From COMBO-56-21 sp963705355 (GTDB lineage Archaea; Thermoplasmatota; Thermoplasmata; UBA10834), in the NCBI GenBank assembly GCA_963705355.1, contig OY970070.1, positions 1,178,001-1,242,000 on the forward strand: 64,000 bases of DNA, written 5' to 3'. Below are positions 56,716 through 64,000 of the stretch, one piece after another. Both the position numbers and the translations under genes were made by a program. The first letter of the stretch is position 1; each line of letters opens with the position of its first letter. The notes beneath the pieces were generated by a model. It was not told the DNA's origin, did no database searches, and worked only from the letters and a program-made list of their open reading frames with translations.

Positions 56716-57834
56716 ATGCCTGAAGACTTCACAGTGACGCCCTACATGGTTGCGGGCGAAATCGACTACGACGTCCTGATTGAGCGGTTCGGGACGAAGC
56801 GGATCGACGAGCAGCTTCTCGCGAAACTGGCAAAATACGGACCGCTGCACCACATGCTCAGACGGCAGATTTTCTACTCGCAAAGGGACGTGGATTGGCT
56901 CCTCGACGAGTACGACAGGGGCAACAGGTTCACATTGTACACTGGCAGGGGGCCGTCGGGGCCGATACACCTGGGCCATCTGATGCCCTGGGCGTTCACC
57001 AAGTACCTTCAGGACACATTCAAGGTGAAGCTCTGGTTCCAGCTCACAGACGACGAGAAGTTCATGTTCTATGACCATCTGACTCTGGACGAGTGCAAGA
57101 AGTGGGGCTACGAGAACGCCTTGGACATCATCGCCCTCGGCTTCGATCCCAAGCTCACGAACATATTCCTCGACACTGAGTACATCAAGACGATGTACCC
57201 GATGGCAATCAAGGCAGCGAAGAAGATCAATTTCTCGACCATCAGGGCGGTCTTCGGGTTCGACAACTCGAACAACATCGGCAGCATCTTCTTCACCAGC
57301 ATACAGACCGTGCCCTGCTTCCTCGAGTCGATAGAGCAGAACAAGATGGTCCCTTGCCTGATACCGTGCGGGATCGACCAGGATCCGCACTTCAGGATCA
57401 CCAGGGACATCGCGGAGGGCCTGGGATACTACAAGCCAGCGCTGATCCATGCGAAGCTGATGCCGTCGCTTGCCGGCTCAGACAAGATGTCGACATCGAC
57501 CAAGACCGACACCACGATATTCACGACGGATGACAAGAGGACGGTCAAGAAGAAGGTCGGGAACGCTTTCACTGGCGGGCGAGTCTCGATCGAGGAGCAG
57601 AAGAAGTTAGGAGGAGACCCAGACATTTGTTCCGTTCACGCCTACAACACATATTTCTTCGAGCCCGATGACAAGAAACTCGCGAAGCTCTATTCCGACT
57701 GCAGAACCGGCAAGATCATGTGCGGCGAGTGCAAGAGCCTGCTTTTCGAGAAGGTTTGGAAGTTCCTCGAGGAGCACCAGAGAAGGAGAGAGAAGGCCAA
57801 AGACGTCATCGAAGACTTCTTCGTGAGGGACTGA
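56716..57834 (+). CDS. trpS: Tryptophanyl-tRNA synthetase
   Basis: 372 residues, archaeal/eukaryal type. Class I synthetase charging tRNA-Trp. Seen: GPSGPIHLGHLMPW (HIGH motif), TDDEKF, PCGIDQDPHFRITRD and the KMSTS loop (GSDKMSTSTKT). The C-terminal anticodon-binding helices contain CGECK. trmO follows on the same strand after 6 bases, so the two are likely co-transcribed. Confidence 0.95.
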   Translation: MPEDFTVTPYMVAGEIDYDVLIERFGTKRIDEQLLAKLAKYGPLHHMLRRQIFYSQRDVDWLLDEYDRGNRFTLYTGRGPSGPIHLGHLMPWAFTKYLQDTFKVKLWFQLTDDEKFMFYDHLTLDECKKWGYENALDIIALGFDPKLTNIFLDTEYIKTMYPMAIKAAKKINFSTIRAVFGFDNSNNIGSIFFTSIQTVPCFLESIEQNKMVPCLIPCGIDQDPHFRITRDIAEGLGYYKPALIHAKLMPSLAGSDKMSTSTKTDTTIFTTDDKRTVKKKVGNAFTGGRVSIEEQKKLGGDPDICSVHAYNTYFFEPDDKKLAKLYSDCRTGKIMCGECKSLLFEKVWKFLEEHQRRREKAKDVIEDFFVRD

Positions 57835-57840
57835 GCGTTG

Positions 57841-58221
57841 ATGCTGAAGCCGATCGCCACAGTCGTCAACGAGATAACCGAGGCCCCTGACGATTGGGAC
57901 CGAGTCAAGTCGAAGCTAGTCTTCGAGAAGGAGTTCGCAGAGGGCCTGTTCAAGCTCGGACATTTCAGACACATCTGGGTCATATTCGGCTTCCACAAGA
58001 TGCGCCAGACCGAGTTGAAGGTGCATCCGCAACACGACCCAGAGAAACCCCTGGTCGGAGTGTTCGCGAGCAGGTCCCCCACCAGGCCAAACAAACTGGG
58101 TCTCACCCTGGTTGAACTCGTCAGCGTGAGGGGGAATGTCGTGACCGTCAAAGGCCTCGATGCGCTTGATGGAAGCCCTGTCTTCGACATCAAGCCGTAC
58201 GAAGAAGAGATAGACTACTGA
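57841..58221 (+). CDS. trmO: TrmO-type tRNA methyltransferase (t6A N6-methylation)
   Basis: 126 residues from ATG 57841; a TTG just upstream is also in frame. Single beta-barrel TsaA/YaeB-like domain that methylates threonylcarbamoyl-adenosine-37 in tRNA with S-adenosylmethionine. Seen: SRSPTRPNKLGLT and GSPVFDIKPYEEEID, the two signature blocks. Shorter than bacterial TrmO because the C-terminal domain is missing, as usual in archaea. Neighbouring synthetase genes fit a tRNA role. Confidence 0.85.
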   Translation: MLKPIATVVNEITEAPDDWDRVKSKLVFEKEFAEGLFKLGHFRHIWVIFGFHKMRQTELKVHPQHDPEKPLVGVFASRSPTRPNKLGLTLVELVSVRGNVVTVKGLDALDGSPVFDIKPYEEEIDY

Positions 58222-58243
58222 ACGGCCAGCTGAATCCGGAAAA

Positions 58244-58253
58244 GTACATAAAC
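58244..58253 (+). promoter_or_regulatory. TATA-like element for pheS
   Basis: GTACATAAAC centred about 29 bases before ATG 58277. Confidence 0.5.
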
Positions 58254-58276
58254 GGTCCTCCCGATGAGGCCTCGGT

Positions 58277-59806
58277 ATGTCAGACAAGGATGTCGTCGAG
58301 CAGCTGAACTTCTTCGAGAAGAAGGTCCTGAAGGCCTTGCACGAGCTGAAGCGGGCGAGCCCGGAAGAGGTCCTGAAAAAGAGCGGCCTCGGCCAGCTGG
58401 TCGAGGTCATGAACGCCTCCTCTTGGCTGCAGGCGAAAGGGCTCGTGAAGATCGACGAGATCATCAGGAAGACTTACTCGCTCAGGGATCCTCAGGTCGC
58501 GTCCCGACCGCTTCCCGAGAGAGTCGCAATCGAAGTGCTCTCAAAGGACCACAAAGGAAAGGGGTCGATGGCGGACCTCAAGAAGAGCGGGAAGCTGAAG
58601 GACGACGAGATCGCGATTGCGCTTGGCTGGATCAGGAAGAAGGGCTGGGGCGATGTGACCAAGCACGGGACCAGCACGGTCATCACTCTGACAGAGAAAG
58701 GTGCCGCCGCCTTTCACGCGAAAGGGGAGGACGAGCTTCTCATAGAGAAGCTCGCAAAGACCGTGATCGGCGAGGACGACGCCAAAAGGGAAATCATCGA
58801 GATGCTGAAGCAACGCAAGGACATCGTCAACGAGAAGCACGTCGCAACGAGGACCATCTCGCTGACAGATAGGGGCGCCATGATAGCTGCCTTGGACCTC
58901 AAGATCAGAGAAGAGGTTGCGCAGCTCACCCCGGAACTCATCCAGTCCGGCAAGTGGCGGGACGTCGAGGTAAGGAAGTATGATGTGAAGGCGTTCGCGC
59001 CCACGATGCACGGTGGCCGAAAGCATCCGCTGACCATCCAACTGGAGAAGGTCAGGTCGATCTTCCTCAACATGGGATTCACAGAGGTGACGGGCCAATT
59101 CGTCGAGAGTGCCTTTTGGAACATGGATGTCCTGTTCACCGCACAGGATCACCCCGCCAGAGAACTCCAGGACACATTCTACATCAAGAACCCTGAAAGG
59201 CTCGACCTGTCGGAAGACGAGGCTCTTGTGGAGAAGGTGAAGCAGGTTCACGAGAACGGATGGAAGACTGGATCACTAGGCTGGAGGTACAAGTGGAGCA
59301 GAGCAGAGGCTGAAAGGGCACTGCTGAGAACACACACGACCGTCAACAGCGTGAGATATATCGCGAAGAATCCCAAGCCACCGTTCAAGGTCTTCTGCAT
59401 AGGCAGGATCTTCAGGAGCGAGGCCATGGACTCGACCCATCTGCCTGAGTTCACGCAGATCGAGGGGATTGTGTGCGAGAAGGGTGCCAACTTCGACATG
59501 CTCTGCGGCCTGCTCAGGGAGTTCTACACGCGCATGGGATTGCCCAGAATCAGGATTAGGCCTGGCTATTTCCCGTACACGGAACCGTCGCTCGAGGTTG
59601 AGATCTTCTGGAACGGCCAGTGGATGGAGCTGGGTGGGGCAGGTGTGTTCAGACCGGAGGTGACAGCGCCGCTCGGAGTCGACGAGCCCGTATTGGCATG
59701 GGGTTTGGGCTTCGAGCGGCTGGCGATGCTCCTCTGGGGTTTGAAAGATATCAGAGACATCTACATCTCGGATGTCGACTGGCTCAAGACAATGCCCCAG
59801 ATCTGA
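58277..59806 (+). CDS. pheS: Phenylalanyl-tRNA synthetase alpha subunit
   Basis: 509 residues, archaeal/eukaryal type. Class II synthetase subunit carrying the catalytic site. N-terminal winged-helix modules (about 1-190), then the catalytic domain with HPARELQDTFY (motif 2 region), LRTHTTVNSVRYI, FRSEAMDSTHLPEFTQIEG, and motif 3 GLGFERLAMLLWGL. pheT, normally its partner, does not follow: the next gene is on the other strand. Confidence 0.95.
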   Translation: MSDKDVVEQLNFFEKKVLKALHELKRASPEEVLKKSGLGQLVEVMNASSWLQAKGLVKIDEIIRKTYSLRDPQVASRPLPERVAIEVLSKDHKGKGSMADLKKSGKLKDDEIAIALGWIRKKGWGDVTKHGTSTVITLTEKGAAAFHAKGEDELLIEKLAKTVIGEDDAKREIIEMLKQRKDIVNEKHVATRTISLTDRGAMIAALDLKIREEVAQLTPELIQSGKWRDVEVRKYDVKAFAPTMHGGRKHPLTIQLEKVRSIFLNMGFTEVTGQFVESAFWNMDVLFTAQDHPARELQDTFYIKNPERLDLSEDEALVEKVKQVHENGWKTGSLGWRYKWSRAEAERALLRTHTTVNSVRYIAKNPKPPFKVFCIGRIFRSEAMDSTHLPEFTQIEGIVCEKGANFDMLCGLLREFYTRMGLPRIRIRPGYFPYTEPSLEVEIFWNGQWMELGGAGVFRPEVTAPLGVDEPVLAWGLGFERLAMLLWGLKDIRDIYISDVDWLKTMPQI

Positions 59807-59824
59807 GCGGCAAAGATCGGAAAC

Positions 59825-62260
59825 CTAAGTCTCGGGCGAAGGAAGGCCTTCGAGTTCACGTTCTACGAGAAAGCCCATGTCATTGGATCCCACGCTCTTT
59901 AAGAGCTCCTTCGACTCCTCAAGCATCTTGCGCGCGCGGATGGTATCACCGCTTTCCTTGAGCATCAGCCCGAACTCCATCTTGCGCATACCTAGGCTGC
60001 GAGGGACTTCCATGCCGTCAAGGGCTGCGATACTCTCGTAGTAGTACTCCTCGCTCGCCTTCCAGTTCTTGGAAAATCGCTCGGCCATGCCTAGGTTCGC
60101 AGATGCAGCCGACATCCCGATCCGGTCGTCCAGCTCGGTGACGATATCCAACGCTCGGAAGCAGTGCTCCTTTGCGAGCTCCACCGAGCCTGATTTGATA
60201 AGTACTTCGGCCAGAGAGGTCAGCGCGTATGCCTTGGACCTCGGCTGACCGGTCTCGTCTGCAAGCCGGACGGCGTTCTCCAGGTGCAGCTTCGCCTCAT
60301 CCGAGCGACCAAGCGAGGCACATGCGATGCCCATGTTAACATAAACGTTGGTGAGTTCCACAGGGCCAAAGCCAGCGGCGCACTTCGAGAAGTGCTCGAT
60401 AGCGTCTTCATACATGCCTCGACCGATGAAGACATTGCCCAGCTCCATGTGCGCCAGGAGCATCCCCTTGGAATCCATGACGGCCATGGCATCCATCGCG
60501 CTCTTCTCGAGCAGTTCCTGGGCCTTCGCGTAGCTGCCGAGCTTGCTCTCGACTACTCCGAGACCGCGAAGTGCCTTCGCCCTGACGCCAGGGATCTCCT
60601 TCGCCTCATCAAGAGCGTCGGCGAAGAACTTCGAAGCCTTCTTCAGCTCGCCCTTCTTGCTCTTGATCTTGCCCATCTCCACGAGGGCCTCGGCCTTTTG
60701 GTTCGACTCCCCCTCTTTGGAGACCTTCTCGAGCAGAGACCACGCATCATCGTACTGGCCAACGAGGCTCGCTGTTCTTGCCTTAAGGAGCAAGACGGGA
60801 TGCACATACTTCGGCTTGGACGCGTCGAAGAATGAGATGGTCTCCCAGAGGCGCTGCACATTGCCGTCCGCAAGCAGCTCGTCGCTCATCCTGGACATCA
60901 TCATCTCGGCCTCGAGGACCCGGTTCGCGCGTATTAGGTGAAACAGCCGCTCCTGCGGGTTGTTGGCTTTGAGATAATGGTCAGCGGCAGCGCTGTGCCA
61001 TTTGGCACGTTCCTCGTTCATCATGGAGCTGTAGACGAAATCGCGGAGCGAGGCGTGTATCTCGAACTTGCCCGGGGCGACCTCCCTCAGCATCGACCCC
61101 TTCCTAGCCTGACGCAACTCCTTCGGAATCGCATCCGTAGGAAAAGGCTGCTGGAACACAGATGCGAGCTGCAGAAGGGACTTCTCATCCTCAGGAAGAC
61201 CAGCGTAGAATTTCTCCTCGAAGAACCTGGATATCTGGTACTTGGCCTCCGTGGGGCTCGATTCCGTGACCATCTCAAGGGAGAGCGGGTGGCCGTGCGT
61301 GACGCGGGCCAACTCATCCGCGACCGACCCTTCGATTCCTCTGGATCTCAACACCTCGAGGGCGGCTTTCTTCTCAAGGCCGCCGAGCTCTATCTCCGCG
61401 ACCTCCTTTCTGGCTACCATGTCTGAGGAATCGTAGAACTTGGGGTCTTCCTCCGAGGTCACGACGATCTTCGCGGACCCGCTGCTGTGCTTCAGCATCT
61501 TGAGGAACTCCTGGAGGGCGTCGGAAGCATCGACATCGTCAAACACGAAGGTGTAACCATTCTCAGCCAGCTCTTCGTTTAGGAGAAAGCTCAGCTCGCC
61601 GAGCTCGTATCTGCCGGAGGCGAGATAGGCTGCCAACTTCCTGCTGCCGTTCTCCGCGAAGAATCTCCCCATGGAATCGGCGAGCGTTCGAGGGGCGTCC
61701 CATGGCTTGGCCGAGTACCAGAAGATCCTCTGGCCGGACAATTCGGACACGGCCTTTGCCACGAGAGTCGTCTTACCTATGCCGGCAATCCCTCTTATCG
61801 ATAGGACCTTCAAATTCGGCGAGGCGAGCGCCTTGCTGACCGCCTCGAGTTCATTCTCCCGCCCGTAGAATTCCCTGACCGAGGGCAGAGGAGATGACCG
61901 CTTGGCGGATTTCGCTCTCGAGATCGATTCGGGAGAAACCCGGGCGGAATCGACCATCGGCGTGATGTTGTTGTCCTTGACATACTGGAGCACATCGGCG
62001 GCCTTCGACTTGCCGCTCATCGTCAGGAAGTAGACCTTTCGCCTGGCTTTCCCCCTGCGGACATGCTTCAGCTTCTCGTCCACGATCTCTGACGCCTTGA
62101 GCTTCTTGAGCTCGATGGCCGCATGCGCCCTTGATATTGCGCATGCCTGTGAGATGCCGTCTTGGGTAACGTCGAACGGTGCTTCGTATTTGTCCTCGTA
62201 CTTCACGTAGTTGTTCAGATGATACAGAATACGTTCGGAAACAGTCAGTTCACCGGCCAT
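59825..62260 (-). CDS. STAND-type ATPase with winged helix and TPR repeats
   Basis: 811 residues. N-terminal winged helix (about 1-85), linker, then a P-loop STAND/NB-ARC-like ATPase with GRENEL at 133-138, Walker A GIAGIGKTT (157-165), Walker B FVFDDVD and an ARC-like helical region (GHPLSLEM). The C-terminal half (about 480-805) is a run of TPR helical repeats. Such proteins are signal-triggered switches: MalT-like regulators, or NLR-like and Avs defence proteins. Here the N-terminal domain is DNA-binding-like and no effector nuclease or protease is seen, favouring a regulator. Minus-strand TATA near 62296-62305. Confidence 0.8.
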   Translation of the reverse strand: MAGELTVSERILYHLNNYVKYEDKYEAPFDVTQDGISQACAISRAHAAIELKKLKASEIVDEKLKHVRRGKARRKVYFLTMSGKSKAADVLQYVKDNNITPMVDSARVSPESISRAKSAKRSSPLPSVREFYGRENELEAVSKALASPNLKVLSIRGIAGIGKTTLVAKAVSELSGQRIFWYSAKPWDAPRTLADSMGRFFAENGSRKLAAYLASGRYELGELSFLLNEELAENGYTFVFDDVDASDALQEFLKMLKHSSGSAKIVVTSEEDPKFYDSSDMVARKEVAEIELGGLEKKAALEVLRSRGIEGSVADELARVTHGHPLSLEMVTESSPTEAKYQISRFFEEKFYAGLPEDEKSLLQLASVFQQPFPTDAIPKELRQARKGSMLREVAPGKFEIHASLRDFVYSSMMNEERAKWHSAAADHYLKANNPQERLFHLIRANRVLEAEMMMSRMSDELLADGNVQRLWETISFFDASKPKYVHPVLLLKARTASLVGQYDDAWSLLEKVSKEGESNQKAEALVEMGKIKSKKGELKKASKFFADALDEAKEIPGVRAKALRGLGVVESKLGSYAKAQELLEKSAMDAMAVMDSKGMLLAHMELGNVFIGRGMYEDAIEHFSKCAAGFGPVELTNVYVNMGIACASLGRSDEAKLHLENAVRLADETGQPRSKAYALTSLAEVLIKSGSVELAKEHCFRALDIVTELDDRIGMSAASANLGMAERFSKNWKASEEYYYESIAALDGMEVPRSLGMRKMEFGLMLKESGDTIRARKMLEESKELLKSVGSNDMGFLVERELEGLPSPET

Positions 62261-62357
62261 GCCTCCACCTTGCGGCCCAAGTGACGAGGATTAGATTATT
62301 TAAAGACAATTGCTACATTGAATCACAAGAACGCCCGCCACTTTTATACAACCGGAA

Positions 62358-63671
62358 TCAACCAAGAGCTGCAGGGGGTTCGGAACCTGGTGACGGTGTT
62401 GAGGCAGTTCTCTTCTCCTTGACAAAGAAGAACACGAGAGAGATCGTGAACATCCCGAGAGCTCCGGAGACGATGAAAGGCACCATGGTGCCCATGAATG
62501 GATGCGGTAGTCCGAGGTTCTTTCCGAAGAACATATCGATAAGCAAGCCGCCGACGGGCGCCCCGAGCACAGCGCCGGAGTTGTTCATCGACTCCAACAC
62601 GCCTATGAGCCTGCCCCTGACCTCTTCGGGAACGGTATCAGCCTGGAGCGCCCTAAGTGCCGGGCTCGAGACCTGGAACGCCATGCTCCGCATGGCGAGG
62701 AGAAGAACGACGATCACAAGGGCTCCGCCGAACGGGATCAGCATCGTGCCGAGGAAGGAGAAGAATCCGCCGACCACGAACAGTTTCTTTCTTCCCATGC
62801 GGTCCGACAATCTGCCAGAAGGATACGCGACCAGCGCACCGAGGCCCATCGCGGTGCCGATGATCACAGATATTATGTCAGCTTCGAGGCTCGGATATTC
62901 TAGGAGCAGGAAAAGCGCCATAAGAGGGCCGATGCTGGAGAATGCGAACCCTTCCATCGCCGCGTTCGCGTACAACACCTTGAGGTTCCTGAGCCCCTGT
63001 TTGTCCATGCCGTCCGGTCTCATGAGTTTCGCGAACGATATCTTGGGCCTATCCTTCACTGGCGAGCGCGCGTCTGTCACATTGGCCCAAACCATCACAG
63101 CGCCGACAAGTGCGACGGCGGCCGTGAAGTAAAACGGGAACTTGAAGCTGTCAACCACGGAGAGCCCGAGGTACTGGGCGGCGACGAAGTAGAGTCCGCC
63201 CCCTATGAAAGGTCCTACGACCATGCCCAGATTGGAGGACATCACGATCTTGCCCAGGGACGAGCCCCTCTTCGATGTCGGGCATGAGTCGATTACGAGC
63301 GCTTCGCTCACGGGCCAGACCATGGCGCTCGCGACGCCCTGGAGACCCCTGACGAATGTGAGCCCTACCCACGATGTCGGGATCGTGAAGAGGACTGCCA
63401 ATAGAGCGTAAAGGAAGCTTCCGATCAGGATGAGCCTCTTCCTGCCGAGCTTGTCAGAGAGGTTCCCGAAGGGCGTGGCCAGTATCGCCCTTGTCAACAT
63501 GAACGAGGAGACCAGTATGCCCACTTCGAGTCCTCCTCCGCCAAGGACCTTCACGTACTGCGGGAACAGCGGCATTATGAGCCCGAAACCGAGGCTGATG
63601 ATGAAGTCGAGTGACGCGAGGTAATTGACGTTCTTGTTGGCTTCGCGCTCGCTCAGAAGACACGAGTTCAA
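62358..63671 (-). CDS. Major facilitator superfamily transporter
   Basis: 437 residues, TTG start, twelve hydrophobic segments. MFS motif A is present in both halves: GNLSDKLGRKRL after segment 2 and GRLSDRMGRKKL after segment 8. A PESxRG-like PEEVRGRLIG segment is visible. It probably exports drugs or metabolites, but the substrate cannot be read from sequence. It lies 24 bases after the MetE-like gene on the same strand. Confidence 0.85.
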   Translation of the reverse strand: MNSCLLSEREANKNVNYLASLDFIISLGFGLIMPLFPQYVKVLGGGGLEVGILVSSFMLTRAILATPFGNLSDKLGRKRLILIGSFLYALLAVLFTIPTSWVGLTFVRGLQGVASAMVWPVSEALVIDSCPTSKRGSSLGKIVMSSNLGMVVGPFIGGGLYFVAAQYLGLSVVDSFKFPFYFTAAVALVGAVMVWANVTDARSPVKDRPKISFAKLMRPDGMDKQGLRNLKVLYANAAMEGFAFSSIGPLMALFLLLEYPSLEADIISVIIGTAMGLGALVAYPSGRLSDRMGRKKLFVVGGFFSFLGTMLIPFGGALVIVVLLLAMRSMAFQVSSPALRALQADTVPEEVRGRLIGVLESMNNSGAVLGAPVGGLLIDMFFGKNLGLPHPFMGTMVPFIVSGALGMFTISLVFFFVKEKRTASTPSPGSEPPAALG

Positions 63672-63695
63672 GTTGACCTTGCCTCGACGGGCGCA

Positions 63696-64000
63696 TCAGC
63701 CGAAGAGATCGACTCCGGCCCGCATGTTCCTGAGGATGATTGGAACCAGGGATTTGTTCGTAGCCCTCATACCACAGTCAGGGTGCGCATAGGCGATGTT
63801 CTCCCTTCCGACCTTGGTAGCAATCTCCTGCAGTTTCACGACAACGGCGTCGGGAGTGTCGACCGCATTCTCACTCATGGGTGTGACGGCGATGCATCCG
63901 GCGCCAAGCTTCTTGCCTGCACCCTCGAAGGCGCTCCGAGAGACATGCTCTATGTTCTTGCGCTCGATTCTGCCAGCGAAAGCGAAGCTGAGAGTCGAGA
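63696..64000 (-). CDS. Cobalamin-independent methionine synthase-like protein, C-terminal fragment
   Basis: The frame runs in from the right edge on the minus strand and ends at TGA 63696-63698, leaving about 100 residues. It shows the end of a MetE-type barrel: AFAGRIERKN, GAGCIAVTPMSENAVDTPDAVV and HPDCGMRATNKS, where the Cys matches the zinc ligand of MetE. Archaeal short MetE proteins use this C-terminal catalytic domain alone. The N-terminal part is outside the window, so length and start are unknown. Confidence 0.75.
   Translation of the reverse strand, partial: STLSFAFAGRIERKNIEHVSRSAFEGAGKKLGAGCIAVTPMSENAVDTPDAVVVKLQEIATKVGRENIAYAHPDCGMRATNKSLVPIILRNMRAGVDLFG

Noticed and set aside
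62179..63132. 317-codon plus-strand open frame across the STAND and MFS genes
   Set aside because: It spans two well-supported opposite-strand genes and their intergenic gap, with no recognisable domain.
1..64000. Search for CRISPR arrays, insertion sequences, integrases and prophage genes
   Set aside because: No regularly spaced repeats, transposase motifs or phage structural genes were seen on either strand by reading.

Overview
The window is archaeal chromosome, most likely from a member of the Thermoplasmatota (Euryarchaeota sensu lato); the genus cannot be fixed from sequence reading alone. The archaeal assignment rests on PAN, thermosome, RpoL, RpoN, eL18/uL13/uS9, TruD, aMBF1, Hef-type helicase, GfcR, archease and archaeal-type GluRS, TrpRS and PheS. 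The Thermoplasmatota lean rests on the AGT–endonuclease V fusion (known from Ferroplasma), a diphosphomevalonate-decarboxylase-like enzyme, and a transferred GrpE–DnaK–DnaJ set. Many genes have an archaeal TATA box about 25-30 bases before the start codon, implying leaderless mRNAs, often with GTG starts. DNA is moderately GC-rich and densely coding, and several convergent pairs overlap at their stop codons. No insertion sequence, prophage or CRISPR array was seen.

Layout. 0-8 kb: a cut Cys-rich gene, a cysteine supply and charging block (cysK-cysE-cysS plus radical SAM), GluRS, a UbiD-family decarboxylase and an IscA/HesB-like protein. 8-16 kb: information processing (Hef-like helicase with a degenerate nuclease domain, RpoL, TruD, PAN, aMBF1). 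16-21.5 kb: a protein-folding block of thermosome, GrpE, DnaK and DnaJ. 21.5-34 kb: YqgF-like RNase H-fold protein, mevalonate-pathway decarboxylase, archease, endonuclease III, NadX, M24 peptidase, HDAC-like deacetylase, a CBS/ribosome-hibernation fusion, Pgk beside its likely regulator GfcR, PanE and AGT–EndoV. 34-44 kb: two PFL-activase-like radical SAM enzymes, archaeal prepilin peptidase, a MagIII-like glycosylase, ThiL, LarA-family protein with a CCG-domain Fe-S protein, FolP and a V4R-PAS histidine kinase. 44-45.5 kb: tRNA-Pro(GGG) and the eL18-uL13-uS9-RpoN operon. 45.7-64 kb: endonuclease IV-like protein, hexulose-phosphate isomerase, the ubiquitin-like cassette, TrxB, MttB-like protein, two secreted membrane-anchored proteins, TrpRS, TrmO, PheS, a STAND ATPase with TPRs, an MFS transporter and a cut MetE-like gene.

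The most striking feature is at 48540-50803: E1-like, ubiquitin-like (ending in Gly-Gly), E2-like and JAMM-protease genes in a row on the minus strand, all with recognisable catalytic residues. It looks like a complete minimal ubiquitin-type conjugation and deconjugation system with no RING E3 in view. The same window carries PAN, whose C-terminus has a Phe variant of the proteasome-docking HbYX motif, so a link between tagging and proteasomal breakdown is plausible but inferred.
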